From the NCBI RefSeq assembly GCF_021165935.1, contig NZ_CP088953.1:992001-1056000 (forward strand): a stretch of DNA of 64,000 bases, read 5' to 3'. Below the pieces are notes generated by a model, which was not told the DNA's origin, did not search any database, and saw only the letters and a program-made list of their open reading frames with translations. The stretch comes from Microbulbifer elongatus. GTDB lineage: Bacteria > Pseudomonadota > Gammaproteobacteria > Pseudomonadales > Cellvibrionaceae. Numbering within the stretch: the stretch's first letter is position 1; each line of letters begins with the position of its first letter. A program made the translations under genes and the position numbers. Positions 23,151 through 32,493 of the stretch are shown here, one piece after another.

Positions 23151-25379
23151 TCAGAATTGGAACCGGATACCCGCTTCTACACTGCGGCCCGCTTCCGGTG
23201 CGAAGTCGCGCAGCAATGAAGTGGAGTTGCGGATCTCTTCATCCAGCAGGTTGCGTGCGCTGGCGAAGACAACTGCGTCGGTGCCACCCAGATTCAGGTT
23301 GTAACGGGCGGTCAGGTCCATGCGGGTGTAACCCTCGGTGGTTTCCTCGAAGGCGCCGGCGCGCTCCTGAGCCGCGGCTTTGGTGGTGCGCAGTTCCCAG
23401 TTCAGCTGGTCGTAGTTACCGCCCAGTGCCAGGCCTACACGCAGCGGCGGCATGCGCGGAACGGCGCGGTGGTAGTCAGCGACTTCCTCGTGCTCATGTT
23501 CGTGCTCATCGTGGTCCGCTTCTTCTTCGTGCTCGTGCTCGTCGTGATGCAGCGCGAGATCACTGGTGAAGCTGGCGCGTACGCTGTCGCCGAACAGTTC
23601 CACATAGTGACCGCCGGCGAAGGGGAAGCGTGCGGAAGCTTCGGCACCGTAGAAAACGGCGTCGCGGTTGGTGTAGCCGTAAATCGCCAGCTCTTCCTCG
23701 TGGTTTTCTTCGCCGGTGTTGGCGGCGTAGATATAGTCGGTCACCCGGTTGTAGAACAGGTTGGTCTCGACCTGTACCGCGTGCCAGCCTGAGGCATCCT
23801 GATTGTGGTGGTGGTAACCCAGCTCCAGATTGAAGGACTTCTCTTTGTCGAGATCCTCTTCACCTTCCAGGTAGCGGGCTTCCGCCAGGTGGGCGCCATC
23901 GGCAAACAGTTCTTCCGCGACCGGCGCGCGCTCGGCGTGGGTGAGTCCAAGGCTCAGGTGCTGATGCTCGGCGAGGAAGTACTGAACCGCGCCGGACAGA
24001 CCCAGCAGATTGAAATCCTGGGTTTCACCCTGCTCTGGATCAACGGTGACCTGCTCGACACGGCCGCCCAGATCCAGGTGCCAGTCGCCCCAGGCGCGCT
24101 CTTTCATGGTGAACAGGCCGACACTCTGGGTGTTGCTCGGTTGCACAAAGGCTTCATCGCCGATTGCGGCAAAGTCTTTATTGCTGAGCTGCAGGCCGTA
24201 GGCGCCGCGCCACAGGCCGCCGTCGTCGTGGGTCAGTTCCACGCGGCTTTCCCAGGCTTCATTGGTGAAGCGGGTGCCTTCGTGGAAGTGGTCGTCGTGG
24301 GATTCCAGCTCGACGTGTTCGTAATCGTTGTAGCCCAGGCGCACGCTCAGCTTGTCCCAGTACTCGCTGTTGAAGCGGTGCTCGCCCTTGATGTCGTAGC
24401 GGGTCTGGGTCATGGCAATGCGCACGCGCTCCTCACCATGCTCCTCATGTTCTTCTTCGTGCTCGTGCTCTTCCTCGAGGGCGTGATCCTCGTCCTCGTG
24501 GTGCTCCTCTTCGCCATGCGCATCTTCGTGACTGTGCTCGTGGGTACCCAGAGGAATGCCGTAGTTGTTTTCCAGGCGGTTTACAGAGAAGCCCACAAAG
24601 CCGGTATCGGTTACCCAGGACAGGCCGGCGCTGGCGCTCTTGGCGCGGGCATTGGTGTTGCCGACGAAGCCGTCTGTGTTGAACTCTTCCTCGTGATGCT
24701 CTTCACCTTCGTGCTCTTCATGTTCGCCGTGTTCACGGATGGCGAGGCCGGGGATCTCGGTATCGTCGTTGTCGCGGTAGACTCCGTCCAGGTACCAGGC
24801 CACATTGCCGGCACCACCGGTCAGGCGGAAGACGCCAGCATCCTGGCTGTTGGCGGTGTCGTGGCGCATTTCCACCGCGCCTTCCATTTCTTCCGGCACT
24901 TCCGTGGGAATGCGGCCGTCGAGGACGTTCACCACACCGCCGATGGCGCCGCTGCCGTAGCGCAGGGTGGCGGGGCCGCGCAGGATTTCGATGCGCTCTG
25001 CCAGCAGGGGCTCAACGCTTACCGCGTGGTCAGAGCTGGTGTTGGAGGCGTCAGCCACATCCAGGTTGTCATTGAGTACTTTTACCCGGTTGGCGCTCTG
25101 GCCGCGGACGACGGGCAGGCCTACGCCGCGACCAAAAGAAGCGTTGTGGACACCCAACTGGTTGCTCAGGGTCTGTCCCAGAGTGCCGGCGGCCTCCTGG
25201 CGCAGGGCTTCACCGGACAGCACCGACACGGGCGCGGCGACCACATCGGCCGGCTTGGCCAGAGGTGATACGGTGACATTCACCTCTTCGATAGATTCTT
25301 TGGTGTCGACAGCCTGGGCGGAAACAGCAGAAGACAGCGCGCAGGCAACGGCCAGCGCCAGAGTGTTTACTCGGTACAT
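23151..25379 (-). CDS. Histidine-rich TonB-dependent receptor, ZnuD-like
   Basis: This 742-residue receptor has a signal peptide (residues 1-23), a plug (VLSGEALRQEAAGTLGQTL ... IEILRGPATLRYGSGAIGG) and a barrel ending SVEAGIRFQF. Three external-loop regions are unusually rich in His, Glu and Asp (near 220-240, 285-325 and 640-665; for example HGEHEEHEGEEHHEEE). This is the pattern of ZnuD-type zinc receptors. Zinc uptake is therefore the best guess, with nickel or copper possible. A ribosome site (AGGAATAATCAACA) precedes the ATG. No clear Zur box was found. A small secreted protein gene lies upstream. Confidence 0.9.
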   Translation of the reverse strand: MYRVNTLALAVACALSSAVSAQAVDTKESIEEVNVTVSPLAKPADVVAAPVSVLSGEALRQEAAGTLGQTLSNQLGVHNASFGRGVGLPVVRGQSANRVKVLNDNLDVADASNTSSDHAVSVEPLLAERIEILRGPATLRYGSGAIGGVVNVLDGRIPTEVPEEMEGAVEMRHDTANSQDAGVFRLTGGAGNVAWYLDGVYRDNDDTEIPGLAIREHGEHEEHEGEEHHEEEFNTDGFVGNTNARAKSASAGLSWVTDTGFVGFSVNRLENNYGIPLGTHEHSHEDAHGEEEHHEDEDHALEEEHEHEEEHEEHGEERVRIAMTQTRYDIKGEHRFNSEYWDKLSVRLGYNDYEHVELESHDDHFHEGTRFTNEAWESRVELTHDDGGLWRGAYGLQLSNKDFAAIGDEAFVQPSNTQSVGLFTMKERAWGDWHLDLGGRVEQVTVDPEQGETQDFNLLGLSGAVQYFLAEHQHLSLGLTHAERAPVAEELFADGAHLAEARYLEGEEDLDKEKSFNLELGYHHHNQDASGWHAVQVETNLFYNRVTDYIYAANTGEENHEEELAIYGYTNRDAVFYGAEASARFPFAGGHYVELFGDSVRASFTSDLALHHDEHEHEEEADHDEHEHEHEEVADYHRAVPRMPPLRVGLALGGNYDQLNWELRTTKAAAQERAGAFEETTEGYTRMDLTARYNLNLGGTDAVVFASARNLLDEEIRNSTSLLRDFAPEAGRSVEAGIRFQF

Positions 25380-25509
25380 TGTTGATTATTCCTGTAAATC
25401 ACAGGCAACGGCCACCCAAAAGGCCGACGCCAGAATACATAAGCGTTATTGGGCCACTAGCGCAAACGGCAGGCCATAGCAGCCGAGCCGGGACGAGCAG
25501 CGAGAGAGA

Positions 25510-25800
25510 TCAGTTAACAGGGAGGAGTGCGGGGGGACCGCGGGCGGACTGGCTTTCCGGCTGGCAATCGAGAGCGACGGGAGCCTGCTGCTCGATATAG
25601 CGGGGGCCCATATCCGCGAAAACGTAAAGGAACACACTGCCTGCGGGCGCAGGGGTGTGATTGTTGGACAGGTCACACATGGCGTGGGCCTGGTCATCGA
25701 TATGAATATGCTCCGCCAGCGCCGGCTGCGCGAGCACCAGCGCGAACAGCAGCACAAAGCTGACCCAGACAGGGGTCTTGTGGCGGGAGCGTATATTCAT
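25510..25800 (-). CDS. Small secreted protein upstream of the zinc-type receptor
   Basis: This 96-residue protein from ATG 25800 has a signal peptide (WVSFVLLFALVLAQPALA). It continues with EHIHIDDQAHAMCDLSNNH, a short mature part with several His, one early Cys and one late Cys. It lies 130 bases before the His-rich receptor on the same strand and may bind the same metal. I do not recognise a named family. An upstream in-frame ATG (25842) is possible but would put a polar stretch before the signal. Confidence 0.65.
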   Translation of the reverse strand: MNIRSRHKTPVWVSFVLLFALVLAQPALAEHIHIDDQAHAMCDLSNNHTPAPAGSVFLYVFADMGPRYIEQQAPVALDCQPESQSARGPPALLPVN

Positions 25801-25878
25801 GGGGCGTATGATATTTGATCTCTGCGGTGAATCAAGTTTCATCTGACACTAACATCCAAAATTCACCGCGTTTGAGCG

Positions 25879-25884
25879 TATAAT
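25879..25884 (+). promoter_or_regulatory. Candidate -10 box upstream of hisB
   Basis: TATAAT is a perfect -10 hexamer, 67 bases before the hisB start. I see no good -35 hexamer at the right distance (the sequence there is CCAAAA-like), so the promoter may be activator-dependent or the match fortuitous. Confidence 0.4.
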
Positions 25885-25950
25885 TCGCGCCTTCTGTCTC
25901 AGGGGCCGGTTCAGAGCCTGTCCCGCTCTCCAATCAAGGATGTAGACCTC

Positions 25951-26538
25951 ATGCGCACCGCCAGCGTCAACCGCGACACCCTGGAAACCAAAATCCAGGT
26001 CAGCCTCAACCTCGACGGCAAAGGCACCGGCAAATTCAACACCGGCGTCCCCTTCCTCGAGCACATGATGGACCAGATCGCCCGCCACGGCATGATCGAC
26101 CTGGACATCACCTGTGACGGCGACGTGCATATCGACGACCACCACACGGTGGAAGATATTGGCATCACCCTCGGCAAGGCCATCAACCAGGCCATCGGCG
26201 ACAAGAAAGGCATGACCCGCTACGGCCACGCCTATGTACCCCTGGACGAGGCCCTGTCCCGGGTGGTGATCGACTTCTCCGGGCGCCCCGGTCTCACCAT
26301 GAACGTGCCCTTCACCCAGAAGCGCATCGGCAACTTCGATACCGAGCTGTTCTACGAATTTTTCCAGGGCTTCGTAAACCACGCCCTGGTCACCCTGCAT
26401 ATCGACTGCATCCGCGGCTTCAATGCCCACCACCAGATCGAAACCGTGTTCAAGGCCTTCGGTCGCGCTCTGCGCATGGCCCTGACGCCGGACCCGCGCA
26501 TGGAAGGCGCCATGCCCTCCACCAAGGGCGTACTGTAA
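25951..26538 (+). CDS. hisB: Imidazoleglycerol-phosphate dehydratase HisB
   Basis: This 195-residue monofunctional enzyme converts imidazole-glycerol phosphate to imidazole-acetol phosphate in histidine synthesis. Its metal-binding repeats are intact ([46 protein letters not shown]). There is no phosphatase domain, unlike the E. coli fusion. AAGGA lies 9 bases before the ATG. It opens the hisBHAF run; the hisH start is 7 bases after its stop. Confidence 0.98.
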   Translation: MRTASVNRDTLETKIQVSLNLDGKGTGKFNTGVPFLEHMMDQIARHGMIDLDITCDGDVHIDDHHTVEDIGITLGKAINQAIGDKKGMTRYGHAYVPLDEALSRVVIDFSGRPGLTMNVPFTQKRIGNFDTELFYEFFQGFVNHALVTLHIDCIRGFNAHHQIETVFKAFGRALRMALTPDPRMEGAMPSTKGVL

Positions 26539-26545
26539 GGCGGCA

Positions 26546-27196
26546 ATGAGCATGCAAAAGATCGTCGTCCTCGATTACGGTATGGGCAACCTCCACTCCG
26601 TCGCCAGCGCCCTGCAAAAGGTCGCTCCTGGTGACGAAGTCGTCCTCGCCACCACTCCGCAGGAAGCCGAAGGCGCAGACCGCCTGATCGTCCCCGGCGT
26701 CGGTGCCATCCGCGACTGTGTGGAGGGGTTCATTCGCCCGGGCTTTGTGCCGCTGCTGAATCAGTGCATCGAATCCGGAATGCCCATTCTCGGCATCTGC
26801 GTGGGCATGCAGATCATGATGGCCAGCAGCGAAGAAAACGGCGGCGTCGACTGCCTGGGTATCTTCCCGCAGCCGGTGAGATTCTTCGGCACAGACCTGC
26901 ATGAAAATGGCGAAAGGCTGAAAGTCCCGCATATGGGCTGGAACCGTGTGCAGCAGAAAATCGACCACCCCATGTGGGAAGGTATCGAAAGCGGTAGCCG
27001 CTTCTATTTCGTGCACAGCTACTATGTGCCTTCTGAAGGCAATGAAGCCGTCGCCGGCGAGACCGACTACGGTGTGTCATTCGCCGCGGCTGTCACCCGC
27101 AACAATATCTTCGCCACCCAGTTCCACCCGGAAAAGAGTGCGGATGCGGGTATGCTGTTATTGAAGAATTTTGTCGGTTGGAGCGGAGCGGCTTAA
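26546..27196 (+). CDS. hisH: Imidazole glycerol phosphate synthase glutaminase subunit HisH
   Basis: This 216-residue class I glutamine amidotransferase feeds ammonia to HisF. Visible parts are LDYGMGNLHS at the start, the oxyanion and nucleophile segment ILGICVGMQIM (catalytic Cys), HMGWNRV, and the His-Glu pair in TQFHPEKS. An AAGGCGG ribosome site precedes two possible starts (ATG 26546 or 26552). A long palindromic repeat separates it from hisA. Confidence 0.98.
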   Translation: MSMQKIVVLDYGMGNLHSVASALQKVAPGDEVVLATTPQEAEGADRLIVPGVGAIRDCVEGFIRPGFVPLLNQCIESGMPILGICVGMQIMMASSEENGGVDCLGIFPQPVRFFGTDLHENGERLKVPHMGWNRVQQKIDHPMWEGIESGSRFYFVHSYYVPSEGNEAVAGETDYGVSFAAAVTRNNIFATQFHPEKSADAGMLLLKNFVGWSGAA

Positions 27197-27232
27197 GAAA
27201 GTCAGCTGACGAAGTAAATAACTAGATGCGAA

Positions 27233-27358
27233 GGCGGAGCGTCTGGTGCGGGATTTCAAAAGCGTCGGCAACAGGGATGTTGCCGACGCAGCGTACAGGG
27301 ATGTATTCGCAGGGGGGCGCCTAGCCCGGTTTTGAAATCCCGCACCAGATGATCCGCC
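27233..27358. repeat. Palindromic intergenic repeat, copy B
   Basis: Arms of 29 bp (27233-27261 and 27330-27358, three mismatches) enclose an inner perfect hairpin (GTCGGCAAC-AGGGAT-GTTGCCGAC) and the family core GCGTACAGGGATGTATTCGCA. It sits between hisH and hisA within the operon, where it could weaken read-through or stabilise upstream mRNA. The orientation is opposite to copies A and C. Confidence 0.88.
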
Positions 27359-27407
27359 GCCACCGAGCCTGAACAAAGCGGGCCCGAGAAACAGGAAGTT
27401 AACCAAA

Positions 27408-28151
27408 ATGATCGTAATCCCAGCCATTGATCTGAAAGACGGCGAGTGCGTACGCCTGCGCCAAGGTGAAATGGAAGACGCCACTGTCTTCTCCGATGAC
27501 CCGGTCGCCACCGCTGAACACTGGCTCAGTCAGGGCGCCAAGCGCCTGCATATCGTCGACCTGAATGGCGCCTTTGCCGGCAACCCGGTCAACGGCGACG
27601 CCGTCAACGCCATCGCTCGCCAGTTCCCCCAGTTTCCGATCCAGATCGGTGGCGGTATCCGCGACCTGAAAACCATCGAGTGGTATCTGGAAGCTGGTGT
27701 CAGCTGGACTATCATCGGCACCGCCGCGGTAAAGAACCCCAAACTGGTCAAAGAGGCCTGCCGCGAATTCGAAGGCCACATCATCGTCGGTCTCGATGCC
27801 AAAGACGGCCTCGTCGCCACCGAGGGCTGGGCCGAAGTGTCTGACGTGCAGGCCACCGAACTCGCCAAACAGTTCCAGGACTGCGGCGTGAGTGCCATCG
27901 TCTACACCGACATCGCCCGCGACGGCATGATGCAGGGGGTGAATCTGGAGTCCACCATGGACCTGGCCCGCGCCGTGCAGATCCCCATCATCGCCTCCGG
28001 CGGTGTCAGTTGTATCGAGGATATCGAGAAGCTGCTCGAAGCCGGCGACGACGATACCGAAATCTTCGGTGCCATTACCGGCCGCGCTATCTACGAAGAC
28101 AAGCTCGACCTGCGCAAGGCGCAGGAACTGTGTGACAACTGGACCAAGTAA
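27408..28151 (+). CDS. hisA: Phosphoribosylformimino-5-aminoimidazole carboxamide ribotide isomerase HisA
   Basis: This 247-residue TIM-barrel isomerase carries out the fourth step of histidine synthesis. The first catalytic Asp is in [14 protein letters not shown]. Phosphate-binding segments QIGGGIRDL and [12 protein letters not shown] and the second catalytic Asp region [14 protein letters not shown] are intact. AGGAAG lies upstream of the ATG. hisF follows after 26 bases. Confidence 0.98.
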   Translation: MIVIPAIDLKDGECVRLRQGEMEDATVFSDDPVATAEHWLSQGAKRLHIVDLNGAFAGNPVNGDAVNAIARQFPQFPIQIGGGIRDLKTIEWYLEAGVSWTIIGTAAVKNPKLVKEACREFEGHIIVGLDAKDGLVATEGWAEVSDVQATELAKQFQDCGVSAIVYTDIARDGMMQGVNLESTMDLARAVQIPIIASGGVSCIEDIEKLLEAGDDDTEIFGAITGRAIYEDKLDLRKAQELCDNWTK

Positions 28152-28177
28152 TTAATTCAGGTAAGCGGAAGTATTCC

Positions 28178-28939
28178 ATGGGCCTCGCCAAACGCATTAT
28201 TCCCTGTCTCGACGTCGACGCCGGCCGCGTGGTCAAGGGCGTCAACTTCGTCGATATCCGCGATGCCGGTGATCCGGTGGAAATCGCCCGCCGTTACAAC
28301 GAAGCCGGCGCCGACGAGGTTACCTTCCTCGATATCACCGCCACCCACGAAGGTCGTGACACCACCCTGCACACCGTGGAGAAAATGGCCTCCCAGGTCT
28401 TTATCCCGCTCACCGTGGGCGGCGGCGTGCGCGAGCTGCAGGATATCCGGAATCTGCTGAACGCGGGCGCAGATAAAACCGCGATCAACTCCGCGGCGGT
28501 ATTCAATCCCGACTTTGTGCGCGAAGCCGCCGACCGCTTCGGCAGCCAGTGTATTGTGGTGGCCATCGATGCAAAGCAGGTCGCAGACGGCAAGTGGGAA
28601 ATCTTCACCCACGGCGGGCGCAAACCCACCGGTATCGACGCGGTGGAGTGGGCGAAAAAAATGGACAGCTATGGCGCCGGGGAAATTCTGCTTACCAGCA
28701 TGGACCGCGACGGCACCAAGAACGGCTTTGATCTGGCCCTGACCCGTGCCATATCGGACGCGGTCTCCGTACCGGTGATTGCCTCCGGTGGGGTGGGCAA
28801 CCTGCAGCACCTGGCCGACGGTGTGTTGCAGGGCGGTGCCGATGCGGTCCTCGCCGCGAGCATTTTCCACTTCGGAGAATACACCGTGGACGAGGCCAAG
28901 CAGTTTATGCAGGATGCGGGGATCGAAATGCGGCTATGA
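28178..28939 (+). CDS. hisF: Imidazole glycerol phosphate synthase cyclase subunit HisF
   Basis: This 253-residue TIM-barrel cyclase works with HisH to make imidazole-glycerol phosphate and [23 protein letters not shown] has the catalytic Asp11, [15 protein letters not shown] the second (Asp130 type), and phosphate sites are GGGVREL and [17 protein letters not shown] precedes the ATG. It is the last his gene here; hisI, hisE and hisG are not in the window. Confidence 0.98.
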   Translation: MGLAKRIIPCLDVDAGRVVKGVNFVDIRDAGDPVEIARRYNEAGADEVTFLDITATHEGRDTTLHTVEKMASQVFIPLTVGGGVRELQDIRNLLNAGADKTAINSAAVFNPDFVREAADRFGSQCIVVAIDAKQVADGKWEIFTHGGRKPTGIDAVEWAKKMDSYGAGEILLTSMDRDGTKNGFDLALTRAISDAVSVPVIASGGVGNLQHLADGVLQGGADAVLAASIFHFGEYTVDEAKQFMQDAGIEMRL

Positions 28940-29053
28940 CTGCTAGCGCGGTAATGTGACCGGTTCCTCGGATTTCGTATTCTTCTGGCGGTTAATCCGT
29001 TATCCGAAAAATTGGTGCTATAAATGTAGAGACATAATAAAGGCGGTTTCTAC

Positions 29054-30022
29054 ATGCACTATCTCCGATTCAGCTCACGGGAATTCTCTCAGGGGGACCG
29101 GCGCACAGCTCTGGTGGAGACCTATGCGCCCCTGTGCGGTATGGATGTGGACGTGTACTCGGATGATCTGGATGTCGATGTGCGAGTGCGTTCCCTGTCC
29201 CGTATCGTAGTCAGTGATTCCTACCTGGTTGACCACAAAGCCCACAGAACCCATGCCCATATTGCCGATGGCGACGATGCCATGCTGCTGGTCATGCCCC
29301 GTCAGGGAGTCATGGGGATAGCGTCGGCCGGGGGCGATGAGTGGATGTGCGCCCCGGGGCAGTTACACCTGCTGCCCCTGGAGGACCCGTTCAAAAGCCA
29401 GAGTGACGGGGCGTTTACCGTCACCAGCGTCAGCCTGCCGCGCAAGTTCCTGGAAGCCCGTCTGTCCAGCCCGGATAAGGTGATCGGCAAAAGCTTTCAG
29501 CCCGCCGACAACAATGCATATTCTTTACTGCTGGGATATCTGGAAAATCTGAACCGCATGGGAGAGATTCTCTCGGGTCCGGTGGCCAATCTGGCGGAGC
29601 TGCAGATTATGGACCTGGCATCGCTGGTGCTGGGCGTGGACCGGGAAACCAGTGTGGTGGCAGGAAACCGCGGCGTCCGCCATGCGCGGTATCAGGCTAT
29701 GCGGAATTATATAAAATTGCGCATGTTTGATGCAGAGCTGAACGCGGATCTGGTTGCGCAGCACTTCAATATCTCACCGCAGTACCTGCGTAAAATCTTC
29801 AGTGAGTTCAACCTCACCTTTACCGACTATCTGAATGCGATTCGCCTGGACTGGGTATATAAAAACCTGGCGAACCCCGCAAACTCGCGCAACTATATTT
29901 CGACACTCGCGTATCGCGCAGGCTTCAGTAATCTGGCCTGGTTCAATCGTGCATTCAAGCGGCGATTTGGTATTTCACCATCGGATGTGCGAGAGAAAGT
30001 CACTGAGCCTGCACCTGAATGA
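29054..30022 (+). CDS. AraC family transcriptional regulator
   Basis: This 322-residue DNA-binding regulator has an N-terminal cupin-like sensor region (about 20-190; YAPLCGMDVDVYSDDLDVDV, APGQLHLLPLEDPF). The C-terminal AraC double helix-turn-helix is at about 215-315 (LVAQHFNISPQYLRKIFSEF; ISTLAYRAGFSNLAWFNRAF; RRFGISPSDVR). AAGGCGG lies before the ATG. Neighbouring genes do not point to a target. It is not part of the his operon, since about 115 bases separate them. Confidence 0.93.
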   Translation: MHYLRFSSREFSQGDRRTALVETYAPLCGMDVDVYSDDLDVDVRVRSLSRIVVSDSYLVDHKAHRTHAHIADGDDAMLLVMPRQGVMGIASAGGDEWMCAPGQLHLLPLEDPFKSQSDGAFTVTSVSLPRKFLEARLSSPDKVIGKSFQPADNNAYSLLLGYLENLNRMGEILSGPVANLAELQIMDLASLVLGVDRETSVVAGNRGVRHARYQAMRNYIKLRMFDAELNADLVAQHFNISPQYLRKIFSEFNLTFTDYLNAIRLDWVYKNLANPANSRNYISTLAYRAGFSNLAWFNRAFKRRFGISPSDVREKVTEPAPE

Positions 30023-30470
30023 GCTGTCGCAGATAGCACTTGTCGGTGTCGCGGATAGTATTGGCGCGGAAATACCTTTTTCGATTGAATCAAGCGTGCC
30101 CCGAGGTCACGGGCCGTCATCGGTGTCAGGTTTGACGAAGTGCCAAAGGATTGGCACGGGCAGTGGGCTTGAGTGGTGAAGCGCGCTGAATCGGCGGCGG
30201 TGTGTGGCCCCGGGGTTTCTTGGCGCGATTGTGGTGGTGTGTGGATTACGCAAAATACGTGCGATTTGTATCGGTTCGGGTAGCAGATAGTATCAGGGTA
30301 ACCGGCGGTGCTGGGCTTTACTTAATGAGCAGCTTGATTTGCTTCTTTGCATTGACGGTAGCACTACCTGCCCCGGCGCTTCAACGGAATTGGAGTGAGA
30401 TGTTCGGCAAAAGGATTTGCTGAGTCCGGGCTTGTCAGGCTGCATCCCAGCAGTACCTTCGAGATTCTCC
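30023..30470. other. Non-coding stretch downstream of the AraC gene
   Basis: No reading frame here looks like a protein gene; the longest rightward frame (30202-30423) has no recognisable start context or domain. The segment ends in a strong rightward terminator at 30471-30500. It therefore holds either a long 3' untranslated region or an unrecognised small RNA. Confidence 0.5.
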
Positions 30471-30500
30471 AATGCCAGGTTCCCTCCCTGGCATTTTTTT
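30471..30500 (+). terminator. Rho-independent terminator, rightward
   Basis: The stem AATGCCAGG / CCTGGCATT around TTCCCT is followed by eight T. It abuts the stop codon of the opposite-strand small gene, so it separates convergent transcripts. Confidence 0.88.
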
Positions 30501-30745
30501 TAGCAGCGATTTGCGCTGCGCCAGCGCTTCGCGCGCAAACTGCCAAAGGGGCGCACGTTACCGGTGTAATGCTGCGGAGGATTCAGGAACTGCCTCGCCG
30601 CTTTCTCTGCTTCTGCCTTGCAGGGGTAAGGTCCGAAAGTTTTGCCCCCGCGAGCATTGAAATACCAGTCATCCCCCAGCTTGTAATAGCGGTCTGAACG
30701 AGGCGGAATATTTGATCCTTCTTCGCCACGACGATACTGCTGCAT
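30500..30745 (-). CDS. Small DUF6316-like protein
   Basis: This 81-residue protein has the sequence SDRYYKLGDDWYFNARGGK and GPYPCKAEAEKAARQFL. It matches a short family of marine gammaproteobacterial proteins that I recall as DUF6316 (from memory, not verified). Function unknown. There is no signal or membrane segment. A good ribosome site (GAGGGTGTC) precedes the ATG. The basic C-terminal tail (RAKRWRSANRC) may be family-external. Confidence 0.7.
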   Translation of the reverse strand: MQQYRRGEEGSNIPPRSDRYYKLGDDWYFNARGGKTFGPYPCKAEAEKAARQFLNPPQHYTGNVRPFGSLRAKRWRSANRC

Positions 30746-30810
30746 GACACCCTCGCTACATCGTTACCACAATTTACTGCAAACAAAGCGCGCTGCCGCG
30801 CTCATAAAAT

Positions 30811-30890
30811 AAAACCGGCGCTCCTGCTTCAAGTCTGGCTATCAGGTAGCCTACTCAAATTATCAGGGCGCCGGTTGTTATTTTTCTGGT
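30811..30890. terminator. Long-loop inverted repeat before the ctpA stop
   Basis: AAAACCGGCGC (from about 30811) pairs with GCGCCGGTT (about 30866-30874), which is followed by GTTATTTTT on the rightward strand. About 45 bases separate the arms. It may be a weak terminator between convergent or tandem units, or a regulatory fold. Confidence 0.4.
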
Positions 30891-30905
30891 GCTGTCGAAA
30901 AACGG

Positions 30906-32315
30906 CTAGAGGTCTTCCGGACGCACGCGGGCGACCTTGTCCTTGGTTTCCTCTGTTTCCGCCGAGGGTTTCTCACTGCTGTGAGCGGGAACACGGCGAA
31001 CGTACAGATTCAGCCCCTTGAGCACATTAAGTGCCTCAAATACCTGATTGTCGCGGCTGTACCAGTCTTCCTGTCCTGCCTTGGCGCGCTTGCGGTCTTC
31101 CGAGCCGCTTTCTTCACCGCCGTTGCCGTTGCCCAGGTGTCCGGCAAGGTCTGCTTCGGTAGTGCGTGTGCGTCCGTCCATACGTTTCACCTGCACCCGC
31201 TCTACAGTAATGTCCGGCTTGATGCCCTGGGCCTGAATGGAGCGGCCCTTGGGGGTGAAATACAGTGCGGTGGTCAACTTGATCGCGCGATCGTCGTTGA
31301 TCGGGATAACGGTCTGAACCGAACCCTTGCCGAAGCTGTCGGTACCCATCACCACAGCGCGACGGTGGTCCTGCAGGGCGCCGGCAACAATTTCTGCCGC
31401 CGAAGCGGAGCCATCGTTAATCAGTACCACCAGCGGCGCGCCCTTGCTGAGGTCACCAGGGCTGGCAGAGTAGCGCAGGTTGGAGGATTCGTTGCGACCC
31501 TCGGTGTAGACCACCAGGCCCTCTTCAAGGAAGGCGTCGACCACTTCCACGGACGACTGCAATACGCCGCCGGGATTGTTGCGCAGATCGATCACCAGTC
31601 CTTTCAGTTCACCCTGTTTCTTGAGCTTATTCATTGCCCGCACCAGGTCGTTGCCGGTATCCAGCTGGAACTGGCTGATGCGCAGATAGCCGTAACCATC
31701 CTCGAGCATTTCACCGCGCACACTGTAGACCCGCACCTTGTCGCGTTTAAGAGTGACATCGAAGGGTTCTTTGTGCCCCTTGCGGCCGATGGTCAGTGTC
31801 ACCGGGGACCCTACCGGACCGCGCATTTTTTCCACCGCATCGTCCAGGCTGACACCGCGCATGGATTTGCCGGACATCCGCAGAATGACATCACCGGCGC
31901 GCAGTCCGGCGCGCTCGGCGGGGGTGTCGTCCATAGGGGTGATGATGGTGATGTAATCGTCTTCAATGCCGACTTCGATCCCCAGCCCGGCGAACTCACC
32001 GGTAGTGTTGGCCTGCAGGTCCGTGAAGGAGCGGCTGTCGAGATAGGAGGAGTGCGGGTCTAGCCCCTGCAGCATGCCCTTGATGGCAAATTCCAGTAGG
32101 GTGCTGTCGTCGACTTCTTCGACATAGCCCCGGCGGATCTGTTCGAAAACCTTGGCGAAACTGCGCAGGTCTTCCAATGGCAGGCGGGATTCGGCTTCCA
32201 GCGAAACACGATCGTCGCTGGTGTCGAGCTGACCGGCCTGGCTGAGTCCCATCAGCGGCAGAGCGGTGAGTGCCGCGACGCCAATCAGGCGAGCGAGCAT
32301 TTTGGGGGTGAACAT
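30906..32315 (-). CDS. ctpA: Carboxy-terminal processing protease (S41)
   Basis: This 469-residue exported serine protease has a signal peptide (ARLIGVAALTALPLMGLSQA), a PDZ domain at about 90-175 (GIEVGIEDDYITIITPMDDT) and the S41 core. The Ser is in NDGSASAAEIVAGAL and the Lys in GTDSFGKGSVQ. CtpA/Prc enzymes trim periplasmic proteins such as cell-wall hydrolases. ATG 32315 is chosen because AAGGA lies 10 bases upstream; a GTG at 32324 is too close to it. The gene lies downstream of envC in a cell-wall oriented run. Confidence 0.95.
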   Translation of the reverse strand: MFTPKMLARLIGVAALTALPLMGLSQAGQLDTSDDRVSLEAESRLPLEDLRSFAKVFEQIRRGYVEEVDDSTLLEFAIKGMLQGLDPHSSYLDSRSFTDLQANTTGEFAGLGIEVGIEDDYITIITPMDDTPAERAGLRAGDVILRMSGKSMRGVSLDDAVEKMRGPVGSPVTLTIGRKGHKEPFDVTLKRDKVRVYSVRGEMLEDGYGYLRISQFQLDTGNDLVRAMNKLKKQGELKGLVIDLRNNPGGVLQSSVEVVDAFLEEGLVVYTEGRNESSNLRYSASPGDLSKGAPLVVLINDGSASAAEIVAGALQDHRRAVVMGTDSFGKGSVQTVIPINDDRAIKLTTALYFTPKGRSIQAQGIKPDITVERVQVKRMDGRTRTTEADLAGHLGNGNGGEESGSEDRKRAKAGQEDWYSRDNQVFEALNVLKGLNLYVRRVPAHSSEKPSAETEETKDKVARVRPEDL

Positions 32316-32493
32316 AATCTGCACGTCCTTGGCATTTATCGTTACTTTCCAACAGAAATTGTAGACCCGGCACTGACGCAGGGCGCTGAACTTGGCGGCG
32401 TTTCAAACTGGCGTGCTGACCGGAGGGTAAAACTGCAAGCAGAATTATGTTAGGGATGGCGCATCGGGGAACGGCGGGCTATTGGCTGTGTAG

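Noticed and set aside
23805..25268. Long rightward frame opposite the His-rich receptor
   Set aside because: Its Val/Phe-rich composition comes from the complement of His/Glu codons; no real domain.
25380..25450. Possible Zur box near the His-rich receptor
   Set aside because: Only a short ATAAgcgTTAT palindrome is present; it does not match the TGTTATnnnATAACA type arms.
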